Below, piece by piece: positions 47,975 to 61,063 of a stretch of 64,000 nucleotides of DNA. Both the position numbers and the translations under genes were made by a program. Origin of the DNA: Jaapia argillacea MUCL 33604 (taxonomy: Eukaryota; Basidiomycota; Agaricomycetes; Jaapiales; Jaapiaceae); contig KL197719.1 of NCBI GenBank assembly GCA_000697665.1, positions 505,968 through 569,967 of the forward strand, read 5' to 3'. The notes under the pieces were generated by a model. It saw nothing but the letters and a program-made list of their open reading frames with translations, made no database searches and was not told the origin of the DNA. Position 1 is the stretch's first letter. Each line of letters begins with the position of its first letter.

Positions 47975-48782
47975 TTTGGTCATCACAGTCCGAAAAGTTC
48001 ATTCTTGACAGCTTTGTGGCTGCGATGCACTGCTTTGTACATAACGTCAATATCATTCCAAATGAACCTGTTCGCAGCCACAGTCCGAATCCCCAGCTGA
48101 ACTCCTTGGAGTTTTGCTGGCTCGCGGTGAGCTTTGTTAGCAATTATGATTGTTCAACTGTGCTTCACAGACCAGGCTAGCTTCTCCGACTCCTAGTTCT
48201 TGGGTATCCCCCACCTGGCTGGATGCGTGGTCAGACTGCTACCGTGTTGGGAATCACAGCTTGCCTCGGTTACTCCCTGGGTGCGGAGTACAAACAGTGG
48301 GACCGGAAAGCGCCAGCGCTTTCGCCCTATTGCTTGGCATCCAAGTCTTCTCCAAGCGAAGCACTCGTCGGCTTGCATTCTGTGCGTCCTCTGTGCTAGG
48401 GTCATGGCAGTACTCCAAGACCTATGCTTATCAAGTCGCCCATTGGTGAAAGTTTGAACAGTTCACATGTGGAGTAACGATATTCAAAATAGCATGATAC
48501 CTCTCCACCCCGGCCAAATCTCAATCATAGTCGGACGCACAGCTGATTCCCATGGCAACTAATTGACTTGCGGCTTTTCGCCCGGCTCGATTGCAATGCC
48601 GTTCTACTCCTGTCTTGTAGTTTCGACGTCTTGCGGTGCTTTTGCCACTCGAAGACTCCCGGCCACAACTCGGATCATAGACGAACATTCAAGTATGAGG
48701 ACGTTCATTCTGTCCTGCTCCACAGCTTTCCTGGGCTTCCAACCGCCCTCTCAAATCTCAACCCTATGTGAAAGCGCCCATT
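47975..48782. other. Spacer between caprin-like and membrane-protein genes
   Basis: About 800 nt between same-strand genes. Short open frames overlap here on both strands without motifs. Likely 3' end, promoter and leader; a hidden multi-exon gene was looked for and not found. Confidence 0.35.
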
Positions 48783-50599
48783 ATGTCGATAAACCAGACT
48801 GTAGACAATATCGACCCGCTGATCATCTATATGCCTGGACCCTGGTATGAAGGATCGCCAAGCGACGACCCTCTCGCCTCCAGGCAAGTCGTTTTAGCGT
48901 TCACTGCCCACCTCACAACTTAATGTACTTCTCCCAGATATTCGAATGACGGCACCTTCACGCTTTCAAACTCCACTGGCGCAGCTGTAACATTCACCTT
49001 CGACGGGACGGGTGTTTGGTTATTTGGCGCCCTGCGCCCAAATCACGGCCATTACTCTGTGCAACTCGATGGGGGAACATTGATAAGCTACGATGGATGG
49101 GCGAATCCGGAGCAGTTCCAAGCGGTGTTGTTCTCAGCAATTAATCTGCCACAAGGAAGTCATACGGTTGTGTTAAGCAACGCCGGAAATACCAGCTATC
49201 CCTACTTGGACGTGGACTTTGTGAGTCTCCGTATTTTTGCTTGCAGCCGTGAGACTAACCTTGGTCTGTAGATCACTTGGGAGACGGAGATGGGGTCTGT
49301 TTTGGAAGACACAGACCCCTCTTTTGTCTACGATTCGCCGAGCTTATGGACCACACAGCCACCAAATGTCGACCAGTTTCATGGAGGTACTGGCCAGTAT
49401 GTGAAATTGATTCCTATTCCTACTTGCAGGCGTTTACTGTGATCGTCAGTGTCACTAATGGTAATCAATCCTCCACAACGCTCACCTTCGAAGTGTGTGA
49501 CCAGCTGGTTGGTTGATATCCACCTCCTGACTTCGTTTTATTAGGGCACGAACACATCGCTCTCAACCAATCATTGATAGCTTATATTGTTCTGCGACAG
49601 GCAGCTTTGTGCAAGTTTTCGGCTCTGTGGATAATAATCACGGCCCGTACACCGTTCAAGTGGACAATGGGACCACGGCCTCTTATAATGCCAACAAGCA
49701 GAATTTCGTACCGAATGTGTTGCTATATTCGGGGACTTTCGCAGACGGGAAGCACACTATCAAGTTAACAAATACCCCTGAGGAAGGTGGGCAGTATCTC
49801 GCGATCGATTATGCTGTCGTGAGTTCTCCAAGGTAAGAGGCATACTCCCTCCTTACGGAGAGATGTATTAACCTCCAGCGACGCTCCAGCAGCAACAACA
49901 GCACTACACCAAACCACACAATTCAAGACTCAAAGTACGTGGGAACTACCCCCCTAACGATCTGCTTCCTCACCACCCTCAGAATGAACGTTGGCCTTCT
50001 AGCTGGCCTGGTGATAGCTGTCGTCGCCTTGCTTGCCGTCTCAACAGCATTTCTCCTATTCGTACTCCGCCACCGGCGCTCACGTCGGGCGGATCCAGAC
50101 TTTGTTGTCGATTCCGATCAAGCCTCCACAAGCGTCACTTATGGTCAGGTCACCTCTCCCACGAGCGCCATGCTTTCCCCTGGGTTTTCAGGGAACCCTC
50201 AGCCGTACAGTCCAGTGCCGATGGCGGAGTCACATGAAGGGACTGACCGACCCGGGATCCAAGGCGGCTTCGTTCCCCATGGCATGCCTATGGATGCTTC
50301 AGTAGCCTTCCCCGCGAGAGTCGAGAATGTGAGTGGCATCTGATTTTTCTTCGCCTGAGCTTGTACATCTAAACAATTGCCCACAGCTCCCTCGTCGCGC
50401 TATCAGTGGACATGCACTGACAACAGCGACTGCAGGTAGCTCTGGAACTTCCTTGCCGTCTCCCCGCGGGTCGAAGGAGGTACGGCAGTTAGAACTGTAC
50501 CATCGATCGGCTGTGGAAGGGAGATCTGGTGTATCTGCCGACGATGATCTGCCCCCTGATTATAATCAAGCGACGACACCGCTGCGACCTCGTCAATAA
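48783..50599 (+). CDS. Single-pass membrane protein with two galactose-binding-like domains
   Basis: 466 aa, exons 48783-48883, 48938-49220, 49272-49396, 49450-49494, 49605-49832, 49879-49938, 49983-50328, 50387-50599. Two similar beta domains: SNDGTFTLSNSTGAAVTFTF, GTGVWLFGALRPNHGHYSVQ, and HGGTGHVTNGNQSS, FVQVFGSVDNNHGPYTVQVD. Each ends with a segment of type HTVVLSNAGN / HTIKLTNTPE and DVDFITW / AIDYAVV. A membrane helix (VGLLAGLVIAVVALLAVSTA) precedes basic HRRSRR and a Ser/Pro-rich tail with LPPDYNQAT. This matches a large agaricomycete family that, as here, has no signal peptide. Intron 48884-48937 starts with GC (gcaagt). The exon 4/5 junction (110-nt intron) is the least certain. Confidence 0.82.
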
Positions 50600-50971
50600 C
50601 TTTGGCAGGAGGATATAATGTTAAGCCTATATGTTTACACTTTAGCTCTGTTATACACATCCAATACATACCCTGTGACTATTTTGCTGTGGTCGCGATG
50701 GAACGTATGAAGTCACATGACAGAAAGTTAGGATCACGGGATGGAGGAGACACGCACATGGTGTAAATTTGCCGATGTCAGCCACATTAGTCCTCCTGTG
50801 CTCAGCACTTCGGTTTGGTTTTCCCTCTTAGAGTTGTCCGTCGCACCGTTCACACCCCTTCGCCTGTCGACGCTCCTTTCATTCGGTTCCCTAGCTTACC
50901 TGCGTCCCCCTTGAAATCTTACTTTACCCTTGCTGTCCTACGTCCATGTTCTTGGACGAAAACACTCCATC
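50600..50971. other. Spacer upstream of mitochondrial carrier gene
   Basis: 372 nt; 3' end of the membrane-protein gene and a pyrimidine-rich leader region before 50972. Nothing else recognised. Confidence 0.4.
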
Positions 50972-52343
50972 ATGACAACTCAACAGCCATCTGAGGAAAC
51001 CGAGTCTGCTGCTCCCTTGCCACAGCCGTTGCCAAAACAGACCAAGATGAAGCTTTTCAGCCCAGAAGTCTCATCCTACTTCATCGCAGGCGGCGTGGCT
51101 GGCGCTGCGTCGCGGACGGTGGTTTCCCCGTTGGAAAGATTAAAGATTATACAGTGAGTTCCCGCGGCAAATTTTTATTATGTGAGAGGTGGGGATTGCG
51201 GTATCAGAGTGATCTGAATCAATTTATAAATCCTATCCAGGCAGGTTCAATCGCCCAGCAGCGATAATCAGTACCGCGGCGTATGGCGTAGCCTTGTTCG
51301 AATGTGGAGGGAAGAAGGGTGGAGGGGTTTCATGAGAGGAAATGGCATCAACTGCTTGAGGATTGTTCCCTACAGTGCGGTCCAGTTCACAACCTACGAA
51401 CAACTCAAGAAAGTAAGTCCATTTGTTCTCCCAAACGTGTCACCTTTGATGGGGTCGTGTCATTCAGTTTTTTACGGGCAATGGAACGAAGACACTTGAT
51501 ACACCCACTCGATTACTGAGTGGTGCGCTGGCTGGCATTACTTCCGTTTGTAAGTTATCATCGCCCCCTGGTGGTTCCGACCCGACCTACTCGTATTCTT
51601 CTTGATAGGCTCCACGTACCCCCTTGACCTTGTTCGATCTCGCCTCTCCATTGCGACCGCGTCAATACCCTTGGCCACCCAACCAACATCACAAACACCC
51701 CCTCTTCAAACCTATCTGCAACGACCCCTCACATCGGCATATCATACTTCATCGTTAGCAACTCCTCAAAGACCCGCCCGTGTAGGTATGTGGAGTATGA
51801 CGCTGAAGGTTATGCGTGAGGAAGGCGGCTTGCGAGGCCTGTATCGGGGAATGATCCCTACCGCTGTTGGCGTTGCACCATATGTCGGGATCAACTTTGC
51901 TTCATATGAGGCTCTTAGAGGGGTAATTACTCCGCCAGGGAAGAATGGAGTCGCTAGGAAACTCTTGTGTGGGGCACTCGCAGGTGCGTCGATAAGAAAC
52001 TTTTTGCAATTGAGTTCTGACACGTGGGTAATGGATTGTTCAAGGTTCCATATCTCAAACTCTGACATATCCATTCGATGTGATCCGTAGAAAGATGCAG
52101 GTGACTGGGATGGCTACGGCAGCCAAGTATGACGGGGCCATCCATGCCTTCACCAGCACTCTGCGGACCGAGGGAGTGAGGGGGCTGTATAAAGGGCTCT
52201 GGTCTAACTTACGTATGTCTCTTCCCCGATCCCTCCCTTCCTTGCTGATGTGGTGTTTGGCGACCACAGTCAAGGTTGCGCCGAGTATCGCAACGTCATT
52301 CTTCACGTATGAGCTGGTGAAGGAGTTCCTTCTTGCCGAATAA
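50972..52343 (+). CDS. Mitochondrial carrier (SLC25) protein, YPR011C/CoA-carrier like
   Basis: 350 aa from exons 50972-51153, 51241-51412, 51468-51549, 51609-51983, 52045-52212 and 52270-52343. The three carrier repeats show PLERLKII, PLDLVRSRLSI and PFDVIRRKMQV, each followed by an EG..GL/F-type motif (EEGWRGFMRGNG, EEGGLRGLYRGM, EGVRGLYKGLW). About 45 Pro/Ser/Thr-rich residues are inserted after the second signature. FIAGGVAGAASRTVVSPLER at the start and VAPYVGINFASYEALR in repeat 2 are close to the CoA/ATP-Mg/APS carrier branch; yeast YPR011C (APS/PAPS) is the best remembered match. Substrate cannot be fixed by eye. Confidence 0.88.
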
Positions 52344-52960
52344 ACTACAGATCCTCGACCTAATCTTGGCTGCCCACTATTGATAAGACTGCGATGTAGA
52401 GATAGAATTGGCGACTGGTGGTATCAGGAATACATAGGGACATCTAGTACATAGACATGTGGTGGATATGTAAAACGCAATGTAAAGTTCTGTATAATGA
52501 TTTGATGCATGTTGGATTGATCCTCGAGGAGGGGTCGCGATTAGCCGACGGCTAAGCGCGCAGGATACCGGACTTGTCCCAAATAAACTCCTCGCTCGTC
52601 GTCGTCCACGACCACGGCTCGTTATTTTCGTGGGCTCTTCTCCTGGTGAACATCGCAGCTGGCTTCCACAGCTTTTTTGGAACGCATGTCGATGAGCCCT
52701 GTGTCAATTTCAGTGAGTCCAGCCCACCATTTTTGCTCGACTTGTCATGATACTCATCTTGTACTCATCTTGTCACCACACATTGAATCCGCATTGTTCT
52801 CTGCAACTGCCTTTACGTCCGGTTACAAGAACTGATATCCCACCCTTGGCCATCTTGTTCCCTTCACTGTCCTCTCCTTATCTTATTTCCACGTTATAGT
52901 ACATACTCCATTCTTATTCTGCCTCATTTTCCAACAGAGTTCGATCAGATCCTTCTGGCA
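52344..52960. other. Spacer upstream of RhoGAP gene
   Basis: 617 nt between same-strand genes. Pyrimidine-rich from about 52800 on, as in promoters and leaders of this window. Contains a direct repeat of a catcttgtactcatcttgt unit near 52750. No gene seen. Confidence 0.35.
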
Positions 52961-55900
52961 ATGCACATGAGACGACGCCAGGCTGGAGCAAGCACTGATG
53001 TGCCAACTTCTCTCTCATCTGCCTCGCTTTCGTCCTCGTTTCCGACATCCGCAGCTTCGCCCATGCTGCATCATGCTGCCCCACCTTCACACTCCAGTCA
53101 CTCTGATATAGCAAACGTCGATCGAGTTGCCTCCTCGCTTCCTTGTTCCCCATCCTCAACTCAACATTCCTTCGCACCTCCTATCTCCTTTTCACCCGCC
53201 CCTCGCTCTGCGTCGATTTCGGCCCCAATGGGCCAAACGTTTAGCAAAAGCGAGCCTCCAGTCACCTACGGGTCATCTCCGGCCACCTCGGCTAGCTCGA
53301 AGCTAAAGAGAGCCTTCGTTGGTCGTCGGAAAAAGTCCGAAGATGTCTTCGCTGGTCCATCATCCCTTCTCGACTCCCGAAGTCAGCATACAGCTCTATC
53401 ACTCGTCCCCTCACCTTCCACCGACAGTCGACGGATACCCAGTGCTGCGAAGCAGTTGACCCACCTCGCGTCATCTACGCTGAACGCCCTTAGTGGCAAG
53501 AAGTCTCTGCCATCTCCTAGGTCTTCGGGGTTACCACCGCCACCACCTCCGCCGAAGCCCATCGCCCTGCAGGTCTTGAAGACCGAACCCGTCGTTGTCG
53601 ATATATCACGTGTCCACCATGAGCCCAGTGGGTCATCTGCAGCGTCCAGTGTGGTAACGTCGACTTCGCCACCCGAAGGTATTGAGCAGTTGGAAAGAGA
53701 GTTTGTGGACAGGGAAATGAAGGAGTTGGAAAAGGATAGCCAGAAGGAAGACTGGAGGAAGAGTGACTCCACAATGGCTAGTCATTCAACCATCAGACCT
53801 GGTGGAATGGGCAGTCGCTCGCCACGCCCTGTTTCCATCGCCGAGTCCTTGCAGTCGACGAGCACCATTGTACCCGCGAACAAGAGGTTGAGTGCTCTCC
53901 TCACTGATGCAGAATTTGCTCCTCTTGAGGAAGATGTCGTTGGGTATGCCGAGACCACTGGCCTACCGACTTCGTTGCCTGTAGACATGTCCGTTGCTGC
54001 AATGAAGTCGAGAAACCGTCGGTCGATCTCGCTGAACCTTGGCGCGTCGTTCGCATGGAAACCTAAGGCATCCAACTTGGAACCTCCCAGTCAGTCGGTC
54101 GATGGTCATGTCGAGATGGCTCCGCGTTCAGACGTACGACCAATCTCACCCCCGGCAGCAGGAAGCGATGTCCCCACCCTGACAAGAACTGCAGCCCACG
54201 GGATCATCTCGCCTTTGAGGGATCCTCACGCGTTCCCTGCATCTGCATCCAGGGAAAACGTTCGAGGTCGCTTGACTGGGTGGGACTCCTCCTGGTCTGC
54301 TCCGTCCTCACCTCCCCCTCCTCGAGAGCGCGGTCTCCCACAAGCCCCTCCTTCTCATCCTCAGCGACCATCTGGTGTCACCCCGCATTCTCCACCACCT
54401 TCTTTCCGACAAACGGCCATAAGTATGAGCACTGGTTTCGCTCCCGCTGCTGGTATCGCGATGGGCTTTGGCAAGCGCGCGGTTGAGAAGATGGGTCGCG
54501 CATGGGGCGGGCTGAACTCCAGCTCCAGCAGCTCTGGATATACGTCGTCGTCGTCAGGAACGGCACCGTCCTCGTACACGAGTGGAGGGCCACTCGGTCG
54601 TCTCCATTCAAATCATTCCAATCCTAGTCAGACGAGCATCAGTTCGTCTCACCTGAGCAAGTCTAAGCCTAGACGGACACCGAATGCTCCTTCTGCGACT
54701 TGGAGTATCAACTCATCAGGGACGTCGTCGTCGCTGTCGGAGAGCGAGAACTACTCCATACCGTCGGCTCCTACCTTGGGCAAGTGCGTTCGTAGCCCCT
54801 TACGTTCGACTGCTAGTGGTGGTTTGGTATTTGGCCGGCGGTTACAATCTTGTGTCGATGAGACGGCTTTGGACTCGGTGAAGCTCCTGATGCATGACTC
54901 CCATACCGGTGAAGGTCATCAATCTCAAAGGAGTGGCGGTATGGATATGGAAGTGGTTGGCGCCAAGGCTCTCGAGAACAGAATGCTTCCAGCCCTTGTC
55001 GTACGATGCGCGCAGCACCTGCTCAAGTGGGGGATGCAAGAAGAGGGGCTATTCCGGTGAGTACCCTCTACTTTTCGTTTCTTTCCCTTTGCTAACGGGA
55101 TGGCCTCTCAGGGTCAGCGGTCGTTCCTCTCATATTGCGAAGCTACGGGTCGAATTTGACACAGGTCGGTTTCTTTCTTGTATATAAACTTACAATGGTT
55201 AACACTTCTCCAACAGGTGCCGACTATGATATGGCTGAATGTTCTCCTGGCGATCTCGATCCCCACGCAGTCGCGTCGATATTCAAGGCGTATCTTCGTG
55301 AATGTAGGTATCTAACCCCCGTGCTCAGATCTATCGACTAAATCCTGGTTGTTTCAGTGCCAGAGCCAATATTGACACATCCTCTGATCCCGTACTTCGA
55401 CGCCGCTCTATCCGCAGAGATTAGTAGCACAATGAATAACCAAGAGCGCTCTCCTTTCAATGGCGGTCGTGGTGCTCCCTTGCCCTCCAGCCCCCGAAAT
55501 CCTCCAACTCCCCTTAGAAAGCCCCCTTCGTTGTCTACTCTCGCTCTACCTAATCTCTCTGGCATGCGGCCTCCTTCACAGCCGCTTCTGAATGCTCTCT
55601 CGTCCCTCATCGCTCGATTACCCCGAGAAAATCGAGATCTTCTCCGCACTGCCGCCGAACTCATCAAGGAGACTGCTCGGTGTAGCAAAGACACAAAGAT
55701 GCCCCTCAGTAATCTGTTGCTGGTCTTTTGCCCAAGTCTCAACATGAATCCACCCCTGCTGAAGGTCTTGTGTGAGGCTGAGGGCATCTGGAACGGACCT
55801 CTGAAAGGTGCCAACGATCCTTTCGTTATCGACATCAAGCGTGAGGAAACTCCTGTCATTGAGATTGGCCCCGTGGGTGGGGCTGATTATGAGGCTGGAG

Positions 55901-57318
55901 ATGCAGAGGTTGACGACGTCGATGAACAAGGGGACGAAGAAGGCTTGGTATTAGGGGAGGTCGACGGAGTCGATGACAGCGACTCCGACTCCATACATGA
56001 TATTGACGAAAGGCCGTTGCCCACCATCCCAGGCGTTGACTCTGCGTCTTCCTCGTCGAGTCAGGCTGTGAGGTCTACCAGCCCTTCGCCCTATGATTTC
56101 GATACTCAAACCACCCCGACAACATCGGAGACTACATCTCTGAAAGATGACGCCCACTCTTATACCTCTGCATCTGATGTTCCGTCGACCTCTACAGATG
56201 ATCGAATGTATCTTTACTCCCCCCCACCTCTCACTTCATCTGTGGACTCTCTGGCTACACCATCTACACTATCAGAAGATCCATCCCTCCCTCCTCATCC
56301 TGTAACCAACTGCGAGACGGACGAGAAACCCGTTACTTCGTTTGTCCGCTCATCTCCAGATATAGCCGACACCTCGTTTCTACCTCTAGCTCCCGCCCGC
56401 CCTCGACCCCCTCACATCACTCTCCCGATCCCTTTCCCATCGGACCCAGGAAGCGCACCCCCCAGCCCCAGCAGGTTCAAGAAATCTCCCAGACAGGCGA
56501 ACGTGTCCGATTCGGAGCGATTTGACGACAAAGGCAAAGTCAAGACTCCCAGCTCCCCATCGTGGACATCAATGCCCTCTCCCCGTTTACCCAGAATCAA
56601 GAAACCATCCCTGCATTTACTCTTCACGAAACGTTCTAGTTCTTCAGGATCTTCTTCGATGAAGCCTGCGCTTCCAGGGTCAAACCATGCTCCTTCTCCG
56701 TACCTTCACTCACCACCTGCTGCCTCCTCCGCATCAGTGTCCTCGCCTGGCACGGCTGTCACCGCGCCGCAAACGAGTACCTTCAGCCTGCCGCCCCAGT
56801 TGGAGATGGCTATCAGTGGTTCCCCCATCAAGCTCCAAATGAACCTGGGCGGAAATAATTCGCGAGACGAATACGACTTCACCATGACGGATGAAGATCC
56901 TATCGTCCCAGGAATGAGGCCAGATTCTGCTTTCTACACTCCAGACGAATATCCTCACCCACTTCGTATCCCCCTCCCCCGGACTATGTCAACGTCGACT
57001 TATATGTCTGCTCAGGAGACTCCCATTGCCGATTTTTACCGTAGAAGCCAAGTGCCCAGTGTGTCTTTGCCTTGTATTTCACTTCGACAACAGGAAGAGG
57101 GGGTGCCCGAACCGTCGTCGTCACAGCACCCTCTGCATTCGTCGACGTCATTGGATCGGCTCGGAGTGAAGTTGCGAGGTGATGGCGATGAAAGTAGTGG
57201 AGAGGAAGATTGGGCTAAGAGTGTTTTGAAGGCCACTGAATCCGGGACTGATCTCAGAGGATGGAGGGTCAAGGAGGCCATGAAGGTTTTTGAGAGTGGG
57301 AGTAGTCGTGGGTCTTGA
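52961..57318 (+). CDS. RhoGAP-domain protein with long disordered arms
   Basis: GTPase-activating protein for a Rho-type GTPase. 1398 aa from exons 52961-55056, 55112-55164, 55217-55303 and 55358-57318. The GAP domain (about residues 665-835) shows VVRCAQHLLKWGMQEEGLFR with the arginine finger, VSGRSSHIAKLRVEFDTGAD, DPHAVASIFKAYLRELPEPI and a later MPLSNLLLVFCPSLNMNPPL. All three introns lie inside this domain. The ~690 N-terminal and ~560 C-terminal residues are Ser/Pro-rich and disordered with many SP sites, suiting regulation by phosphorylation. No PH, FCH or LIM domain was recognised, so which Rho pathway it serves is unknown. A second ATG at 52967 is equally possible. Confidence 0.93.
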
Positions 57319-57761
57319 AACGCGGAGTCAGTTATGGTTGGTAGGAGATGGATGTGTTGGCTCTGGGTCGCTGGGACGACCCCTGTGATTTGACGATTTT
57401 CCGAGTGATTTACGAGGTGGTCGGGGGATGGACATCAAAATCTACGCTTCTTTTTGTCAGGTTGGGCTTTCCAATAGGGCCCCTCGCTGGCTGCTGTTAA
57501 TCTTATTACCATCACTTGCATCCTGCACCTCCTTCTTTGCATACTTGTTCTATTACGCATGCATCCCTCTCTGACAACTTTTGCACTTGCATTTATACCC
57601 GTATATACATACATTCACTGGAAGTTGATCACGTTTACGGCTGGTTTAAGGTGGGCAATAAATGTCCCCTCTGTTACTGCGATGTGGATCATGGGGAATA
57701 CAGCTGGGGCAGTTTCGTAGTGGGGGAGGGAGATTAAGTACTCGGATAGGTTGAAAAGGGA
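57319..57761. other. Spacer between convergent RhoGAP and calycin-like genes
   Basis: 443 nt holding two 3' ends. No gene or RNA recognised. Confidence 0.4.
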
Positions 57762-58494
57762 TCAAGACCCCTCCTCTTCACTCGTGTCCACCTTGAAAAA
57801 CTTGTGGGCAAGCTTGCCGACCTGCCCTTCCACCTGTTGTGCCGTTTGAATGATCTCCTGAACGAGATCCTCAGGTAAACCCTGAGGAGACCGAGCATAT
57901 ATGTCCAGTCCAGCAGGGGTGAACAAAGTTGTCTCGAAGAAAGTGAGGGCCCAGGCAGGCGAAGGAGGGTTGGTTGCATCTGTGTCAGAAAGGGTATGTT
58001 GTGGGTTGCTGTAACCAAGAACCTGCCACCGAGATGAAGCTATGGTAAGCCAGCCCTTTCCTCGCCATTTGAATCTGGTTGGGGGACCAGATTGAGTGGT
58101 GGACGAGGCGGAAGGTGTGGGGATGGCGGTATCAACGCCCTCGACTGTTGATGGCTTGTTTGATGACGGAAAGGAGCTAGAGCGGTAGCTGACGGTGTCG
58201 AGAAAACGGACGACGCGCTCGTCACTTCCGGAAGAATGGTGTGAAGGCAGGGGGGTATATGTGATAGATACGTCTTTCTTGGACTAGGATCTGAAGGTGA
58301 GATGGGCTGGGGAGGGAGTCAAAGATGACGGACCTTCCAGAGCGGGAGAGTTGAATGGGTAACATACCTGAAATCCGCCATTAGTTTCAAGTAAAGTGAG
58401 ATTGGAATGGAACGCACCAAGTACCCATGAAGGTGTCAATGTTGAAGTCCTCGGGCCAGCCATCAGAGTTGGGCTCGTGGATGAGAATGCCCAT
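57762..58494 (-). CDS. Calycin/lipocalin-like small protein
   Basis: 210 aa from exons 58494-58418, 58367-58334 and 58283-57762. It starts MGILIHEPNSDGWPED, then GTWYVTHSTLPLWKSKKDV, where G-T-W-Y matches the lipocalin GxW signature at the first strand. Further strands read VSITYTPLP, VRFLDTVSYRS, TRFKWRGKGWLTIASSRWQ and WALTFFETTLFTPAGLDIYA, ending with a helix (LPEDLVQEIIQTAQQV). No signal peptide, so probably intracellular. Similar proteins are common in agaricomycetes, without a known ligand to my memory. The middle exon is only 34 nt. The chosen third acceptor (tcctag) keeps SKKDV; another AG 6 nt later would drop two residues. Confidence 0.75.
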
Positions 58495-58668
58495 CGTCGT
58501 CGTTCAGGTTCAGGAATACTACTCGAGTGGTTCTTGAGTGGTTCGAAATATGATGTAGTTGATCGTCCACGTGACGTCGATCATTCTGATCGCTTTTGGC
58601 AAGCTTTTGGATTCAAGATTGTCTCCCAAACGTTATCTTCATTGACTTGCGAATAACTAGTGTCTCGC
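58495..58668. promoter_or_regulatory. Divergent promoter, calycin-like / THI6
   Basis: 174 nt between start codons, with a CACGTGACG E-box/CRE-like site near 58570. No TPP riboswitch consensus (CTGAGA with the paired GGGTGC arm) was found. Confidence 0.5.
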
Positions 58669-60794
58669 ATGGCAAAGCCAACGGTAGACTACTCCCTCTA
58701 CCTTGTCACTGGGAGAGACCTCCTCCCCCCAGGAAAGGTCGGCGATGTGCTATGCATTGGTGTCACAAGCGTTGACTTGCGATAATCTTGCAGGATTATC
58801 TCCAGTCCTTGGAAGAGGTCAGTTTTTCACAAATTCATTTATGCCGCCAATACCTCTGATTTCTACAGTCTATTCAAGGCGGCGTCACAGTAACCCAAGT
58901 TAGGGAGAAACATGCAGATACGGGAGAAGTACGCTTCACTACCCATATCTTCCACCCAAGCTTAACCCCATCAACGCCTCCAGTTTCTTCAAATCGCCCA
59001 AGAATCCCTCAAAATATGTAGAAAGTACTCCATCCCTCTCATCATTAACGACCGCATAGATATCGCCCTTGCCATTGGTGCCGATGGCGTACATCTCGGC
59101 CAAACCGATATGCCTATCGCGACAGCTCGTTCCCTATTACCTTCGCACACCATCATCGGTGTCTCGTGCAATACGCCTGATCACGTCAAGAAAGCTATCC
59201 ATGATGGCGCGGATTATGTGGGGATAGGTGCTGTGTGGGGTACGACTACTAAGGACGTCTCTGGCAAAATCCTCGGTGTCAGGCGGGTCGGCGAGCTGCT
59301 CAGCATATTGGATGGTTCCGGGGTGAAGGCTGTTGCCATAGGTGAGAATCAAATATCAGCATCAAGTCCAAGACGAGACCGTTGACACTTTTATCAGGTG
59401 GAATCAAGTCCACGAATCTGCTACGGACCTTGCATGGTTCAGTATCGACCAAAGATCACACTCTCGATGGCGTAGCAGTTGTATCGGATATCGTGGCTTC
59501 AACTACCCCACTTATAGCGTCAGAAAGGCTTACTACGATTGTCCGAGCATTCAAGCATTCCATCGCCAGCCCATCAGAACCCCTCAAACATATCTTTTCG
59601 TCGCCGGGATCTCCATACGATGCTCAGAGTATCGTATCAGGGGCAGCCATTTTGCTAGACACTATCAAGAAACACAACCCATTGATTCATCAGGTCAAAT
59701 CTCAATCACTCCACCGTATCAACCATCCTCATACCGATCTGATTCTAGATAACAAACACGGTAGTCACCACCCAGTCTGCCAATGCGACCCTCGCCCTTG
59801 GAGCGTCACCAATCATGGCAACTTCTCCTGAAGAAATGGAAGACCTTGAAAAGGTGACCAGTTTTCGCTCTCCTCCATACCCATCACTCATCATCTCCCG
59901 ATTCTGCTCAAAAGGTCACCGGTTCCCTGCTAGTCAACTTCGGAACGATCACAGATAAACAAGGCATGCTGTTAGCAGGGCATTATGCCAACCTAAACCA
60001 GAAACCCGTCGTCTTCGATCCCGTCGGTGTTGGCGCGACAGCTTACCGTCGCACCACAGCCAACGGTAATGATCCTTTCCACTACCTGATTCCCATTCAC
60101 AACTGAATTGAGATTTTTTATTCTCGCAGAGCTCCTGAACCGATGGCAACCAACGATAATCAAAGGCAACGCGGCAGAGATTGGGTCCATCGCAAACTCT
60201 GTCGAAGTACAGGCTAAAGGTGTGGACAGTACGGGATCGGGGTTCAAAGACCCCATCTCAGTCGTCAGGGAGTTGGCCAAGAAAGAACGTACGTCGCACG
60301 CTCTCCCCACTCTATCCGCGTTTCCGCCCTCGCTCACTTTCTCTATATCAGGTTGCATAATCATCCTCACAGGCGTAACCGACTACATCTCCAACGGGAG
60401 TGTCGTGTTGGCTTTACGAAACGGCCATTCGTTATTGGGTCGGATAACGGGTTCGGGATGTATGTTGGGGACTTGCGTGGCGACCTTTGCGGCTGCCGCT
60501 AGGTTGTATAGTTTAGATATTGGTGATGGGAACGACACTGGGGCGTTGGTTACGGGGGATATGTTGCTGGGTGCTGTTGGAGGGTGCGTATTTCGGGTTT
60601 TCTTTCAACCCCTTCTCTGACGCCAACTTGGTTTCGCTTGTAGAGTTCTTGCCCTCACCGTCGCTTCCGAGATTGCTGCAGCTCGTGCGGACGTGAAGGG
60701 TAGTGGGACGTTCCTTCCTGCGTTGATTGACGAGTTGGGCAATTTGACTCCGGATGTGATTGAGAGGAGAGCAAAGGTGGAGGTGGTTGGTTAG
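58669..60794 (+). CDS. THI6: Bifunctional thiamine-phosphate synthase / hydroxyethylthiazole kinase
   Basis: Phosphorylates hydroxyethylthiazole and joins it with HMP-diphosphate to give thiamine phosphate. 534 aa in ten exons: 58669-58737, 58794-58817, 58869-58928, 58984-59341, 59398-59693, 59749-59853, 59915-60065, 60130-60288, 60352-60583, 60644-60794. N-terminal synthase half: YLVTGRDLLPPGKD, GGVTVTQVREKHADTGE, LIINDRIDIAL, DGVHLGQTDMP, VGIGAVWGTTTK and AIGGIKSTN. C-terminal kinase half: NPLIHQITNTVVTTQSAN, VVFDPVGVGATAYRR, IKGNAAEI, LTGVTDYISNG and TGSGCMLGTCVA with the expected catalytic Cys. Exon 2 is only 24 nt. The fused order is the usual fungal THI6 arrangement. Confidence 0.96.
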
Positions 60795-61063
60795 GTAGAC
60801 CATGGTTGATAGTGATTGCGGTATGAGGTGTTCAGAAGTTGTATTTCGATAAGTTTGTATACTTAGAACACGTTACTACGAATAAAATTGTGTATAGCAC
60901 AACAAAGGTCTCGTAACTAGCGGGTATGACATCTCGACGAGGTACTTTTATCCACGGTTATTGCGGATGGGGTGTAAGCTAGATGAATAAGTGTACAAGA
61001 ATGATATAAAGCATAAGGGCGTCAAATCGTCAAATCGTAGGGTCGAAATAGTTCGTAAAGTTT

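Noticed and set aside
58495-60794. TPP riboswitch in or near THI6
   Set aside because: Fungal thiamine genes can carry one, but the conserved CTGAGA and paired arm were not found in the spacer or the introns.
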